From an uncultured Granulosicoccaceae bacterium (GTDB taxonomy: Bacteria > Pseudomonadota > Gammaproteobacteria > Granulosicoccales > Granulosicoccaceae): a stretch of DNA of 48,810 bases. Below the pieces are notes generated by a model. It was not told where the DNA came from and did no database searches. It was given only the letters and a program-made list of their open reading frames with translations. A program made the position numbers and the translations under genes. The stretch is from the NCBI GenBank assembly GCA_938007995.1, contig CALLLW010000014.1:1-48810 (forward strand), given 5' to 3'. Shown here one piece after another: positions 27,991 to 37,424 of this stretch; the stretch's first letter is position 1, and each line of letters opens with the position of its first letter.

Positions 27991-29322
27991 CTAACTACCA
28001 TCAGGGGCAAGCGATCTGCTGATCGAATCAATATGCTTTTCTGCCAATATGCCTGCCGCCAGCCTCAGTTGCAGGCTGCTGATCACATATTGATGGCGTG
28101 CTGCCGCATAGTCTGCGAAGGCGTTAAAAGTATCCTGCAGTGATACCAGCACTTCTACCGCAGTTCTGGTCCCAGCGTCAAAGCCCGCTTGCGTGGCATC
28201 TTTTGCAACTTCCGTGGAGTTAAGTGCCTGCCCGAGTGCATTGCTCTGGCTGATGTCTGCCAGTACGGTTAAGTAGGCATCACGGGTTTCCTGCACCACT
28301 GCACGGCGAACCGTTTCAAGATTGAATGAAGCCTGGGTTGACCGTGATTTTGCCTGTCTGATCAGGGCGCTGGTGCGTCCGCCGGTGATAAACGGATATT
28401 CAAGCTGCAGCTGGATCTGTCCGGACTCGCGCTGAATCTGCTGTTGAAAAGTGATGACCTGATCAGATGATTGATTCTGGTAGCCTCCAACCAGCGCGAT
28501 GGTAGGCAGGCGCCCGGCACGTTCAATCGATATATCAGCATCTGCAAGGTTCAGATCACCTTTGGCAACTAACAAACGCGGATTGTTTTTTAACGCCACT
28601 GTTATCCAGTCATCGACGGAGGCAGGCTCGGGGGCAGTCAGCTCTGCATCTTCTTTCAGACCGTCTAGTTCAGGTACTTCCTGATTGATGATGACCCTTA
28701 GCGCCTCTCGCGCCAGTGCCAGTTGATTCTCTGCAACAATCTCTCTGGCGACTGCAAGGTCAAGCTGTGCCTGTGCCTCTTTGACATCGGTAATGGCGGA
28801 AAGCCCGACATCGAACCTGCGTTCAGCCTGATCTGTCTGGCTGGCGATGGCTTCGCGCGATGACCTGGCAGCATTGAATGCTTCTCTTGCGGTGAGAATA
28901 TTAAAGTAAGCCTCGGCGGTTCTAAACATCAGCGTCTGCTCAGCCTCCTGCAGCGTGGCTTCAGCCTGAGCAACCGCGGCTTCAGCTCTGTCGATAGATC
29001 GGCTTGCTGCGCGGTTGAAAAGATTTTGCGTTATCGATGCGCCGTAGGATTCAGAGCCGAACACGCCACCGCCATCGTCGTTTTCTTCGTTCTGCGCAAT
29101 GTTAGCGGCAACGGCGATCTGCGGGCGCATAGCTGACTTTGCCAGTGGCAGTGCTTCTACAGCTGCTTCGAACTGCGCCCGGCTTGCCTGTATAACAGAA
29201 TCCTCGGATGCTGCGATTTGATAGATTTCAGACAAATTGGCTGAGTATGAAGCTTTTGAAAGTAGCATTGCTGCTACTGCTCCCAGGGGCAGACATAGTG
29301 TGAGCGTCAGGCGCGAAATCAT
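27991..29322 (-). CDS. tolC: TolC family outer membrane efflux protein
   Basis: A 443-aa precursor with a signal peptide (about residues 1-28, ending ASYSA). The mature protein shows the two-fold repeated TolC organisation with long coiled helices rich in Ala, Gln and Glu (for example SIDRAEAAVAQAEATLQEAEQTL) and the family signature FDVGLSAITDVKEAQAQLDLA in repeat one and FDAGTRTAVEVLVSLQDTF in repeat two. It forms a trimeric exit duct for type I secretion or tripartite efflux. It lies downstream of pcm on the same strand, a common gammaproteobacterial arrangement. ATG at 29322. No membrane-fusion or ABC partner is nearby, so it probably serves several pumps. Confidence 0.9.
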   Translation of the reverse strand: MISRLTLTLCLPLGAVAAMLLSKASYSANLSEIYQIAASEDSVIQASRAQFEAAVEALPLAKSAMRPQIAVAANIAQNEENDDGGGVFGSESYGASITQNLFNRAASRSIDRAEAAVAQAEATLQEAEQTLMFRTAEAYFNILTAREAFNAARSSREAIASQTDQAERRFDVGLSAITDVKEAQAQLDLAVAREIVAENQLALAREALRVIINQEVPELDGLKEDAELTAPEPASVDDWITVALKNNPRLLVAKGDLNLADADISIERAGRLPTIALVGGYQNQSSDQVITFQQQIQRESGQIQLQLEYPFITGGRTSALIRQAKSRSTQASFNLETVRRAVVQETRDAYLTVLADISQSNALGQALNSTEVAKDATQAGFDAGTRTAVEVLVSLQDTFNAFADYAAARHQYVISSLQLRLAAGILAEKHIDSISRSLAPDGS

Positions 29323-29711
29323 CTAGTTATTCTCTAAAAAACAAAAAACAGCGGAGTACGAATGCCGTCAGTACTTCGGCACTTTTTAGCTGTACCTAGA
29401 ATGTAGATGGTATTTCAGGTTTTTTGCGGCTGATTTTGATTTTTTGTGCGACTGGTAATTCAGGTGCAGCATCAAACCTTTGCTGAAGCAGGCCGGTCGT
29501 TACATCTGGCCGTTGGCAAGTGGCTGCTATTGCCACCGGCCGTTGCCAGAGTTGCCAGAGCTGATTGGCGAGCAGTAGATTGAAAAACTATTGCGCCCGA
29601 CATGCAGTCGTTAAATTTTCCCTCCCATTCCCATCGATAACCAAAACACTGCGTCACCAGAGTCGAGTTTGCCTACCCAGACCTTCGCTCAAAACGTTTT
29701 TTGCCGCGCTG
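29323..29711. other. Intergenic region between pcm and tolC
   Basis: About 390 bases, expected to hold the tolC promoter on the minus strand. It contains an imperfect repeat/hairpin built from GGCCGTTGGCAA and GGCCGTTGCCAG near 29510-29550. No open frame here has convincing protein character, and no promoter was recognised. Confidence 0.4.
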
Positions 29712-30380
29712 CTAGAATACGAAACCGGTTTTTTCTTCGGCGGGTTTGTCGGCTATTAGCGAGGGGATGTGCGTATCAAGTACGCTTTGCTCGAGCCAGT
29801 CAGTTTGTCCGATACGGCGTATCGCAAAGGTTTCCATGGTGGGTTCGTTTTCATTACCGACGGTGATGATCAATCGGCCATTGATAGTGAGTCGGGTTTT
29901 CAGGCGTTCCGGTATCGTAGGCAGTGATCCGTTGACGATGATCGCGTCATAGCTGGTTTTATCCGGCAGATCTGCGATCAGATCGCCTGTAAAGAACTTG
30001 ATGTTATCGATGCCGCAACCGGCAGCATTCTGTTGTGCCTGTTCATTAACTGCTGCTTCAGTGTCAATTGACTCAACATGCTTGCACATTTTTGCCGCAC
30101 AGGCGGCGAGGTATCCGGTACCGCAGCCGATGATCAAAGTTCGGTCGTCGGGTTCAAGAACCGCCGCCTGCAGCAGCCTGGCCTCGATATTCGGGTTCAG
30201 TGAATAGCGACCGTTGCCAAGTGGTATGCGTGTATCGGAGTAAGCCAGGCCCTGGTGCTGTTGTGGCAAAAAGGTTTCTCTGGGTATCTCTGCCAGTGCA
30301 TTAAGCACTCTTTGATCGAGCACGTCCCAAGGGCGCACCTGCTGTTCGATCATATTGGCTCTGGCGTGTTCGAAGTTCAT
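29712..30380 (-). CDS. Protein-L-isoaspartate O-methyltransferase family protein
   Basis: A 222-aa soluble methyltransferase of the PCMT family, which repairs isoaspartyl residues using SAM. It starts NFEHARANMIEQQVRPWDVLD and has the SAM motif LIIGCGTGYLAACAA followed by the acidic SIDTEA, then YDAIIVNGSLPTIPE. In classical Pcm the GSG and active-site region differ somewhat, so this is the divergent form usually found beside tolC. A GTG immediately upstream (30383) shares the frame; ATG at 30380 has a GGAG nine bases upstream and is preferred. tolC follows on the same strand after about 390 bases. Confidence 0.83.
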   Translation of the reverse strand: MNFEHARANMIEQQVRPWDVLDQRVLNALAEIPRETFLPQQHQGLAYSDTRIPLGNGRYSLNPNIEARLLQAAVLEPDDRTLIIGCGTGYLAACAAKMCKHVESIDTEAAVNEQAQQNAAGCGIDNIKFFTGDLIADLPDKTSYDAIIVNGSLPTIPERLKTRLTINGRLIITVGNENEPTMETFAIRRIGQTDWLEQSVLDTHIPSLIADKPAEEKTGFVF

Positions 30381-30383
30381 CAC

Positions 30384-30770
30384 TTCGTGCTCCGTAATTT
30401 GTCTGCGTTGATTTATCGCCGGTATGATAGAGATTTTCGGGCGATATGAGAACTTTATTTAGCCAGTATGTGGCCAGTATGTGGCCAGGACAAACTGATT
30501 TGCCAACCAGGCTGACTGCTGAACAATCAGTGCTTTTCTTTTGCTAACTAAATCTGCTTCATTCAGGCTGAAACTTTAACTCGGCCGTTACCGCTGCACT
30601 TTGGCTATCAGGATCTGTGCGGTAGAAGTCTGCGTAGCGAGAACGTGCCATGGCAAGGGCGTTTTTGCGATCATTTGAGGCACATAGCTATTTAAGCGGG
30701 ATAAAAATGATCGATAAAAACGCACCGTCAGGGCGCGTTCGCAGGAGCAGAGGTTCTGCCGCGCAGATTC
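30384..30770. other. Intergenic region between rhlB end and pcm start
   Basis: About 390 bases. It holds two exact tandem copies of the 11-mer GCCAGTATGTG (30462-30483) plus a partial third, the presumed pcm promoter, and the rhlB terminator at 30716-30739. No gene seen. Confidence 0.45.
30716..30739 (-). terminator. Intrinsic terminator of rhlB
   Basis: On the minus strand an eight-pair stem (30739-30732 with 30726-30719, one G-U pair) with a five-base loop is followed by a run of U. It lies about 30 bases after the helicase stop. Confidence 0.75.
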
Positions 30771-32078
30771 CTAGGCTTTGTTTGAGGAGCCGGAAGCAGA
30801 GGCGGGTTTGCGCCGACGATTCCGGCTGCCTGATTTTTTACCGGGTCGTTTGCGCTGGTTGTGTTCCGGCGCTTTGGTTCTCTGAATTTTTGCCGGTGGT
30901 GATGGTTTTATCAGCAGGTCGTCTGTCAGTTCGCCTGATTCAATTTCATGGCCGAGCAGTTCTTCGATTTCGGGCAGTGAGAACACATATTCTTCGCAGG
31001 CGAAAGAAATTGCTTCACCTGATGCACCGGCACGTGCGGTTCTGCCAATGCGGTGTACATAGTCTTCAGCGTTTTGTGGCAGATCAAAGTTGAACACATG
31101 AGTGATACCATCAATGTGTAAGCCACGTGCGGCAACATCGGTTGCAATCAGTGTGTTCAGATCGCCGGAAGCCAGGTCTTTAATGAGTCTTTGCCGCTTG
31201 TTCTGCCTGACATCACCGGATAACACCTCTGCTTTTGTGTCATTGCCGACAAGGTATGCCTGCACCCGTTCTGCGACTCTTTTAGTATTCACAAAGATAA
31301 TGCTGCGCTCTGGCTGCATCTTTTTAATCAGGCCGAGCAGTAGTGGAATTTTCTCATCTGACGCCGGATGAAATACCATCTGATTGACTTTTTCCGCCGC
31401 AATCTGATCTGACTGTGTTTTTAGCCCGATCGGATTATTCATGTGCTCATAGGCCAGTTCCATCACCCGGTGTGACAACGTTGCCGAGAACAGGAGGTTA
31501 AGGCGTTGTTCCGGGTCGGGCATTCGACGCAGCAGGAAGCGAATATCTGAAATAAAGCCAAGATCGAACATCCTGTCAGCTTCGTCCAGCACTACCACCT
31601 GGGCTTTCTTCAGCGAAAAAACCTTCTGTTTGAAGTAATCAATGATACGCCCCGGTGTACCGATCAGTATGTCAGCGCCATCCTGAATTTTGCGTCTTTG
31701 TTTTTCGTAATCGGTGCCACCGTAGGCAAGCACAACTTTGAAGTCCATATTGGCACCGAGCTGTTCAGCATCTTTGTGGATCTGGATAGCCAGTTCACGC
31801 GTTGGCGCTAGAATCAGTGCGCGCAGTTCGGTGGGTTGTCGGTTGTCGGGTGCGGGGTTATTCAGCAGGTACTGGTAGGTGCCCAACAGGAATGCCGCGG
31901 TTTTGCCTGTGCCGGTCTGAGACTGGGCTGCGATATCGCGGCCCTCAAGCATTGGTGGCAACGCGAGTTGTTGAATTTCAGTACAGTGGTGGAATCCTGC
32001 GTCTGTCAATGCAGAATCCAGCTTCGGGTTCAACGCAAATTCGCTGAAACTGACTGACGTCAGATAATTGGATTTCAT
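30771..32078 (-). CDS. rhlB: DEAD-box ATP-dependent RNA helicase RhlB
   Basis: A 435-aa RNA helicase. The Q motif region TEIQQLALPPML, Walker A SQTGTGKT (53-60), APTRELAIQ (91-99), GTPGRI, DEAD (165-168), SAT (198-200), ATDVAARGLHIDGI and HRIGRTARAG are all intact, followed by a basic tail (about 385-435) rich in Arg, Lys and Ser. RhlB works with RNase E in the RNA degradosome. The assignment to RhlB, and not another DEAD protein, rests mainly on the divergent trxA and downstream rho, the same arrangement as in E. coli. ATG at 32078. It has its own terminator. Confidence 0.87.
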   Translation of the reverse strand: MKSNYLTSVSFSEFALNPKLDSALTDAGFHHCTEIQQLALPPMLEGRDIAAQSQTGTGKTAAFLLGTYQYLLNNPAPDNRQPTELRALILAPTRELAIQIHKDAEQLGANMDFKVVLAYGGTDYEKQRRKIQDGADILIGTPGRIIDYFKQKVFSLKKAQVVVLDEADRMFDLGFISDIRFLLRRMPDPEQRLNLLFSATLSHRVMELAYEHMNNPIGLKTQSDQIAAEKVNQMVFHPASDEKIPLLLGLIKKMQPERSIIFVNTKRVAERVQAYLVGNDTKAEVLSGDVRQNKRQRLIKDLASGDLNTLIATDVAARGLHIDGITHVFNFDLPQNAEDYVHRIGRTARAGASGEAISFACEEYVFSLPEIEELLGHEIESGELTDDLLIKPSPPAKIQRTKAPEHNQRKRPGKKSGSRNRRRKPASASGSSNKA

Positions 32079-32317
32079 TCACGGAGCATAGCCTATTTAC
32101 ACAAGTAAAGCGCATAACAGGGCGTTGAGTCACTTTTGCGCTCGGCTTGAGGGCGTTGCCTTCTTTAAGAATCCTTGTTTATAAGGCATAAATCGGGGTT
32201 TTATCGCCGTGTTTTTGGTGAAACTATTGTGCTTTGGTGCTCGATCACGGCACTTTATCAACACTTTTTTTAATCCCGGTATAGCCGTTCAGTCAGCGAC
32301 TTTTCACTCAAAGTTGC

Positions 32318-32345
32318 TTGTTTTCCCACCCATGGTCCATAGTAT
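32318..32345 (+). promoter_or_regulatory. Probable sigma-70 promoter of trxA
   Basis: TTGTTT (32318-32323) and TAGTAT (32340-32345) are spaced by 16 bases. Transcription would start about 27 bases before the trxA start codon. Confidence 0.45.
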
Positions 32346-32378
32346 CATTCGGAATTCAGACGATAACAGGGGATTACT

Positions 32379-32705
32379 TTGCATCAGAATATTGTGGAAG
32401 TCACCGACGATAACTTCGACGAAGAGGTACTGCAGTCCGAAGTGCCGGTGCTGGTCGATTACTGGGCAGAGTGGTGTGGCCCATGCAAGATGATTGCGCC
32501 GATCCTTGACGAGATAGCCGAAGAGTATGGTGACAAGGTCAAGATCGCAAAGCTCAACATTGATAACAATCAGAATACTCCACCAAAATACGGTATTCGC
32601 GGTATTCCGACTTTAATGCTGTTTAAAAACGGCTCTGTTGAAGGCACCAAGGTGGGCGCACTTTCCAAATCACAACTCGCGTCGTTCATTGACACTAACG
32701 CGTAG
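32379..32705 (+). CDS. trxA: Thioredoxin 1
   Basis: A 108-aa cytoplasmic disulfide reductase. The redox site is WCGPC with Cys33 and Cys36, preceded by VLVDYWAEW, and the cis-proline loop [14 protein letters not shown] follows. Length and sequence match E. coli thioredoxin. The start is a TTG at 32379 following an AGGGGA Shine-Dalgarno; no ATG lies in frame before the conserved region, so the TTG is well supported. It is divergent from rhlB and upstream of rho. Confidence 0.95.
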   Translation: MHQNIVEVTDDNFDEEVLQSEVPVLVDYWAEWCGPCKMIAPILDEIAEEYGDKVKIAKLNIDNNQNTPPKYGIRGIPTLMLFKNGSVEGTKVGALSKSQLASFIDTNA

Positions 32706-33120
32706 AATTTACAGCGCCTGAGGCTACGATATCGACACGGCCAAGCTCGACAGGCATCTACGGAAGTAAATTATCGGTCACGTAAGTCACCCGGCAGTAA
32801 TGGCACTGATCGAGTCATTGCTGCCGGGGCCACACTCCCTGCATCAGTATAAAGCGCAACCCGTTTCCGGTCCGCAATGTGCTGGTAAATTTATATTGCC
32901 TTTTTTACTTTTTATAATAAACTCCTCGGCATCGGAGGTGGTGTAGTCCCCGGCTTTGCTGGACGCACAGGCAGACCCGTGATAGGGTCTCGGCATCTCT
33001 CACCCTTATGTATACGCGCACATCTCTGCGGCGCGATAGCTTTAGATCCTTCTCTCCAACAAGCCCGGGCCGATAGGTCTCGCTTGTGATCTTTCCTACC
33101 TCTAGTTACTCACCACAAAT
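32706..33120 (+). promoter_or_regulatory. trxA-rho intergenic region and rho leader
   Basis: The first part holds a strong hairpin (32790-32802 with 32816-32828, 13 pairs including one G-U) without a T-run, a possible trxA mRNA end. A consensus TATAAT at 32913-32918 is a likely -10 element for rho; the matching -35 is poor. The following 195 bases would be the rho leader, with a small GACCC/GGGTC hairpin near 32973-32990 and a C/T-rich, G-poor segment from about 33045 to 33118. E. coli rho is autoregulated by Rho-dependent attenuation in a long leader, and this layout would suit the same mechanism. Confidence 0.5.
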
Positions 33121-34377
33121 ATGAATCTTACCGATCTCAAGAAGAAGTCTGCCAGCGAGTTGGTTGAACTGGCACAAAGTGCAGGGCTCGACAACGTCGC
33201 CCGTTCACGCAAGCAGGATATTATTTTTTCGCTGCTGAAAGCGCACTCGAGGAAAGGTGAGGATATTTTCGGCGGTGGCGTACTGGAGATACTGCAGGAC
33301 GGATTTGGTTTTCTGCGTTCCGCTGATAGTTCCTATCTGGCAGGGCCTGATGATATTTACGTATCGCCCAGTCAAATAAGAAGATTTAACTTAAGAACCG
33401 GTGACACAATTTCCGGCAAGATCAGGCCGCCAAAAGATGGCGAACGTTACTTTGCATTGCTGAAGGTTGATGAAATTAACTTTGGTGCACCGGAAGAAGC
33501 ACGTAACAAAGTGTTGTTTGAAAATCTGACGCCATTGCACGCTACAGAACGGCTGACACTGGAACTTGGTAACGGCAGCACGGAAGACATCACCGCAAGA
33601 ACAATCGATTTTGTCGCACCGATAGGTAAAGGGCAGCGTGCATTGATCGTGTCACCGCCGAAGGCGGGTAAGACAATGATCCTGCAGAACATCGCACAGA
33701 GCATTGCGCACAACGATCCGGACTGTAAGTTAATTGTACTGCTGATAGACGAACGGCCGGAAGAAGTTACAGAGATGGAGCGCATGGTTCAGGGTGAGGT
33801 AGTTTCAAGTACCTTTGATGAGCCAGCCAGTCGCCATGTGCAGGTAGCTGAAATGGTTATTGAAAAGGCCAAACGACTGGTTGAACACAAAAAAGATGTG
33901 GTGATTCTGCTTGATTCAATCACCCGCCTGGCCCGCGCTTACAACACAGTGATTCCGTCATCCGGTAAGGTACTTACCGGTGGTGTAGACGCGCATGCTT
34001 TGCATAGACCAAAAAGATTTTTTGGTGCAGCACGCAATATAGAAGAAGGTGGCAGTTTGACTATTGTGGCAACCACTCTGGTTGATACCGGCTCCAAGAT
34101 GGATGAAGTTATCTATGAGGAATTTAAAGGTACCGGTAACATGGAACTGCACCTTGATCGACGCATTGCAGAAAAGCGCACTTTCCCTGCGATCAGTGTA
34201 AATCGCTCCGGTACCCGTCGCGAAGAATTAATGATTGGCCCTGAAGAATTACAGAAGATCTGGGTGCTGCGTAAATTTCTTCATCCAATGGATGAAATTG
34301 AAGCAATGGAATTTCTAATGGGTCGTCTGCAACAGACAAAAACCAATGATGAATTCTTTGATGCAATGAAGCGCTAG
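33121..34377 (+). CDS. rho: Transcription termination factor Rho
   Basis: A 418-aa hexameric RNA-dependent ATPase, the usual gammaproteobacterial length with no insertion domain. The Rho_N helices occupy 1-45, the cold-shock-like RNA-binding domain about 50-125 ([19 protein letters not shown]), and the ATPase core has Walker [10 protein letters not shown] (178-186), [14 protein letters not shown] and the Walker B segment [14 protein letters not shown]. The Q- and R-loops are present (GKVLTGGVD region). ATG at 33121 begins [10 protein letters not shown], the family start. It follows trxA after a 415-base leader. Confidence 0.97.
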   Translation: MNLTDLKKKSASELVELAQSAGLDNVARSRKQDIIFSLLKAHSRKGEDIFGGGVLEILQDGFGFLRSADSSYLAGPDDIYVSPSQIRRFNLRTGDTISGKIRPPKDGERYFALLKVDEINFGAPEEARNKVLFENLTPLHATERLTLELGNGSTEDITARTIDFVAPIGKGQRALIVSPPKAGKTMILQNIAQSIAHNDPDCKLIVLLIDERPEEVTEMERMVQGEVVSSTFDEPASRHVQVAEMVIEKAKRLVEHKKDVVILLDSITRLARAYNTVIPSSGKVLTGGVDAHALHRPKRFFGAARNIEEGGSLTIVATTLVDTGSKMDEVIYEEFKGTGNMELHLDRRIAEKRTFPAISVNRSGTRREELMIGPEELQKIWVLRKFLHPMDEIEAMEFLMGRLQQTKTNDEFFDAMKR

Positions 34378-34431
34378 CCGGTTTGTTGCAAACAGCCGTT
34401 GTAATTTAGCAGTCCAGACAGTACGGCAGGT

Positions 34432-35721
34432 TCAGCTGTCTATCGCTCGATAGGCAATGTCTTTTCTAAAGTACATGTTGTCAAAGTGAATTTCAGTGAT
34501 AGATTCATAGGCTTTACGCTGTGCTTCTTTCACCGTATTGCCGGTTGCTGTTACACATAACACCCGCCCGCCGCTGGTAACCACCTGACCGTCTTTGCCG
34601 CTGGTGCCTGCATGGAAGACTTTGGTGTCTGCTTCGCTGTTGTTTCGGTTTGAATGGTCAAGGCCGGTGATAGCATCACCGCTGTCATAGCTTTCAGGGT
34701 AGCCACCTGCTGCCAGTACGACACCCACGGCTGGTTTGTCTGACCATTGCGCTGTTACTTCGTTGAGTTTGCCGTCAATGGCGGCATTACAGAGATCTAT
34801 CAGGTCTGTCTCAAGACGCATCATAATCGGTTGTGTTTCCGGGTCACCGAATCGCACGTTGAACTCGAGTACTTTCGCATCGCCGTCAGGGCTGATCATC
34901 AAGCCTGCATATAAAAAGCCACTGAACGGATTACCATCTGCAGCCATGCCTTCGATGGTTGGCTGAATGACGGTTTGCATGATCTGCCTGTTAAGCTCCG
35001 GTGTCTCTGCAACAGCGGGTGAATAGGCACCCATGCCACCTGTGTTGGGGCCTGTGTCTCCGTCATCACGGGCTTTGTGATCCTGTGAGGTGGCCATCGG
35101 CAGGCAGTTTTTTCCATCAACCATACAAATAAAACTTAATTCAACTCCACTAAGAAACTCTTCAATAACTACCTTGCTGCCAGCGTCTCCAAAACGGTTT
35201 GCTTCAAGCATATCGGTCACTGCTGATAAGGCCTGTTGTTCGGTTTCTGCGATAACAACGCCTTTGCCTGCGGCGAGACCGTCTGCTTTTATCACAACTG
35301 GAATGCTGCACTGTTTGATGTAATCGCAGGCGAGTTTCAGATTGGTGAAGACTTCATAAGCTGCTGTTGGAATGCTGTGTCGAGCGAGAAAATCTTTACA
35401 AAAGGATTTGCTGCCTTCGAGTTGCGCGGCATTTTTATCAGGGCCGAAAATTCTAAGTCCCTGCTCGGTGAAGTGATCGACAATGCCGGCAACCAATGGT
35501 ACTTCCGGACCGACAATAGTCAGGTCTATCTGGTTGTTTTTTGCAAACTCTGCCAGTGATTTGATGTCGTCCGCTGGTATGTTGACATTACTTATCGCAT
35601 TTTCAAGCCCGGTACCTGCATTGCCGGGCGCTACAAATATCTTCTTCGCTTTTGAAGACTGTGCTGCTTTCCATGCCAACGCATGTTCGCGTCCACCAGA
35701 TCCGATAATAAGAATGTTCAT
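34432..35721 (-). CDS. purD: Phosphoribosylamine-glycine ligase
   Basis: A 429-aa ATP-grasp enzyme that makes glycinamide ribonucleotide in purine synthesis. Signatures include the N-terminal MNILIIGSGGREHALAWK, FGPDKNAAQLEGSKSF, VIKADGLAAGKGV, the metal-binding FNVRFGDPETQPIMMRL and a C-terminal GRVLCVTATG. Full length for the family. It stands alone here (purH is not adjacent) and is convergent with rho, leaving only 54 bases between stops with no clear terminator. ATG at 35721. Confidence 0.96.
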   Translation of the reverse strand: MNILIIGSGGREHALAWKAAQSSKAKKIFVAPGNAGTGLENAISNVNIPADDIKSLAEFAKNNQIDLTIVGPEVPLVAGIVDHFTEQGLRIFGPDKNAAQLEGSKSFCKDFLARHSIPTAAYEVFTNLKLACDYIKQCSIPVVIKADGLAAGKGVVIAETEQQALSAVTDMLEANRFGDAGSKVVIEEFLSGVELSFICMVDGKNCLPMATSQDHKARDDGDTGPNTGGMGAYSPAVAETPELNRQIMQTVIQPTIEGMAADGNPFSGFLYAGLMISPDGDAKVLEFNVRFGDPETQPIMMRLETDLIDLCNAAIDGKLNEVTAQWSDKPAVGVVLAAGGYPESYDSGDAITGLDHSNRNNSEADTKVFHAGTSGKDGQVVTSGGRVLCVTATGNTVKEAQRKAYESITEIHFDNMYFRKDIAYRAIDS

Positions 35722-35848
35722 TGTGGGTGATCAATTACGATGAATTTGTAAGTGTAACGCGTCGCTCTGAGAGGTGAAACATTTGCGCTGAATCGAATGA
35801 TATTTTACCGGTACACTGCGTTCACCATGGTCATACGGTTGAGGAACA

Positions 35849-36757
35849 GTGGCAGTAGACATTCCATTTCAAAAGCACTTTGATTTTGAGTATGGCAAGG
35901 TGGATCGTTTGTCGCCTCTGGTCAGGCGAGTGATCGCCAACAATCCCGGATCATTTACGTTTACCGGTACCGGCACTTATATCATCGGTAGCGGTAAGGT
36001 TGCGTTAATCGATCCGGGGCCGGCGGATCAGAAACACATCGATGCTATTCTTGCGGCCACCAAAGATGAAGAAATTACCCACATATTTGTCACCCACACG
36101 CATACAGATCACTCACCTGGCTGTGCTTTGTTGCAGCAACATACGGCTGCAAAGACGTACGCCTACTCGAAACACGGCTCAGGTCGTGAAGTTGATGATG
36201 CGGAATTTGGTGCAGACCGGGAATTCACACCGGACGTTCTGTTGGCAGATGGTGAAGACATCCATGCTGAAGACTGGTCACTGAGTGCAATCTTTACCCC
36301 CGGTCACGCTGCAAATCATTTGAGTTTTTATCTGCAGCAGGAGCGTGCACTTTTTTGTGGTGATGCAGTGATGGGCTGGTCAACAACTATTGTCTCACCG
36401 CCTGATGGGAGCATGGTCGATTACATGAAAACTCTTGACCGCTTGCTTGCCCGTCTGCTCAATGCAGAAGATGATATTTACTATCCAACCCACGGTGCAC
36501 CGATCACGTCTCCTTTGCCTTATGTGCAGGCTTTGTATCAACATCGACTGGAACGTGAGCATCAGGTGCTTGATTGTGTCAAGGTCGGGCGGCATACGCT
36601 TGAAGATATGCTGCCAGTTGTTTACAGCGAACTCGATCCTTCGATGTATCCGGCAGCGCGCCGTAGCTTGCTGGCAACGGTGGAATGTTTAATTGCAAAG
36701 CAACAGCTGACAGCCACTGGCAGTGACAACGCAAATCGAGCCTTTCATATTCCCTGA
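35849..36757 (+). CDS. MBL-fold metallo-hydrolase (LACTB2-like)
   Basis: A 302-aa soluble protein. The metal site motif THTHTDHSPG lies near residues 83-92, with further ligands in FTPGHAANHLSF, FCGDAVMGWS and YPTHGAP near the end. This pattern and the C-terminal winged-helix-like tail match the LACTB2-like metallo-beta-lactamase group, whose characterised members include nucleases and hydrolases of small esters; function here is not resolved. Start is GTG at 35849 with a GAGG Shine-Dalgarno. It is a single gene divergent from purD. Confidence 0.82.
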   Translation: MAVDIPFQKHFDFEYGKVDRLSPLVRRVIANNPGSFTFTGTGTYIIGSGKVALIDPGPADQKHIDAILAATKDEEITHIFVTHTHTDHSPGCALLQQHTAAKTYAYSKHGSGREVDDAEFGADREFTPDVLLADGEDIHAEDWSLSAIFTPGHAANHLSFYLQQERALFCGDAVMGWSTTIVSPPDGSMVDYMKTLDRLLARLLNAEDDIYYPTHGAPITSPLPYVQALYQHRLEREHQVLDCVKVGRHTLEDMLPVVYSELDPSMYPAARRSLLATVECLIAKQQLTATGSDNANRAFHIP

Positions 36758-36763
36758 GGTAGT

Positions 36764-36796
36764 ACCACTGCTCTGTGGTCTTATTTTTAATATCGG
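36764..36796 (+). terminator. Weak intrinsic terminator after the MBL-fold gene
   Basis: A five-pair stem ACCAC/GTGGT with a six-base loop is followed by CTTATTTTT. It is short but well placed just after the stop codon. Confidence 0.4.
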
Positions 36797-37168
36797 GTTT
36801 TTTCTGCTTATTAAAAACATGCAATCGCAAAAATGGTAAATAACAGAGTACCGGATGGGCGTTTGGTTTGACTCTCGCGAAGGGTTTTAGTCTGCGTTCG
36901 TATATTGATGTATTGTCATGACAAAATAGTCATCATCCAGCAATTAACGCAATCAGGTTTGGTGTTAAAACGGATTCTTGTATCACGCGTAGTTATACTG
37001 TGGTGTCAAAATCATCTTCCAAAGATCGAAAACTACAACTATTAATGCAGTGTAACCATAATAAGCCGGTTTAAAACGCGATCTGCAGTGAACATTTCTA
37101 TTCTGGAATTGAACTTGTGACGTTAATGGGTAACACTGGCCGCTCACGCAAAGAAAAAGGGAACTGTC
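36797..37168. other. Intergenic region upstream of the rhomboid gene cluster
   Basis: About 370 A+T-rich bases with no supported gene. It contains a 10-base palindrome TGTCATGACA (36914-36923). Promoter position not resolved. Confidence 0.35.
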
Positions 37169-37357
37169 ATGGCAAGTGATAACGCTTGGCCAGTCGTGCA
37201 GCCGCTACCCCGATTCATTGTGCAACTCGGACTCGCCTTGTCGTTTGTGGCAGGGCACTTGTTGCTTTGGAATGATCGCAGGGTTGAGAAGTCTGCAGGT
37301 AAGGTTGCCGTCGATCAGGTTGACGAGAAACCCCTGGGTGTACCAGTCTTTAAATAA
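37169..37357 (+). CDS. Possible small membrane protein
   Basis: A 62-aa frame starting at an ATG with AAAGGGAA about seven bases upstream. Residues about 16-34 are hydrophobic (IVQLGLALSFVAGHLLLW) and could span the membrane; the rest is charged. No family recognised. It ends 67 bases before the rhomboid gene on the same strand. The good Shine-Dalgarno is the main support; it may be a chance frame. Confidence 0.3.
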   Translation: MASDNAWPVVQPLPRFIVQLGLALSFVAGHLLLWNDRRVEKSAGKVAVDQVDEKPLGVPVFK

Positions 37358-37424
37358 CGAATGGGCGCGGTCCGTTGTTGATGTCTGGCAATGGCACACA
37401 CTCATTGGTAAATAGACGTTCGTA

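Noticed and set aside
29472..29657. Minus-strand 61-aa frame between pcm and tolC
   Set aside because: No Shine-Dalgarno and no recognisable sequence; it covers an imperfect repeat.
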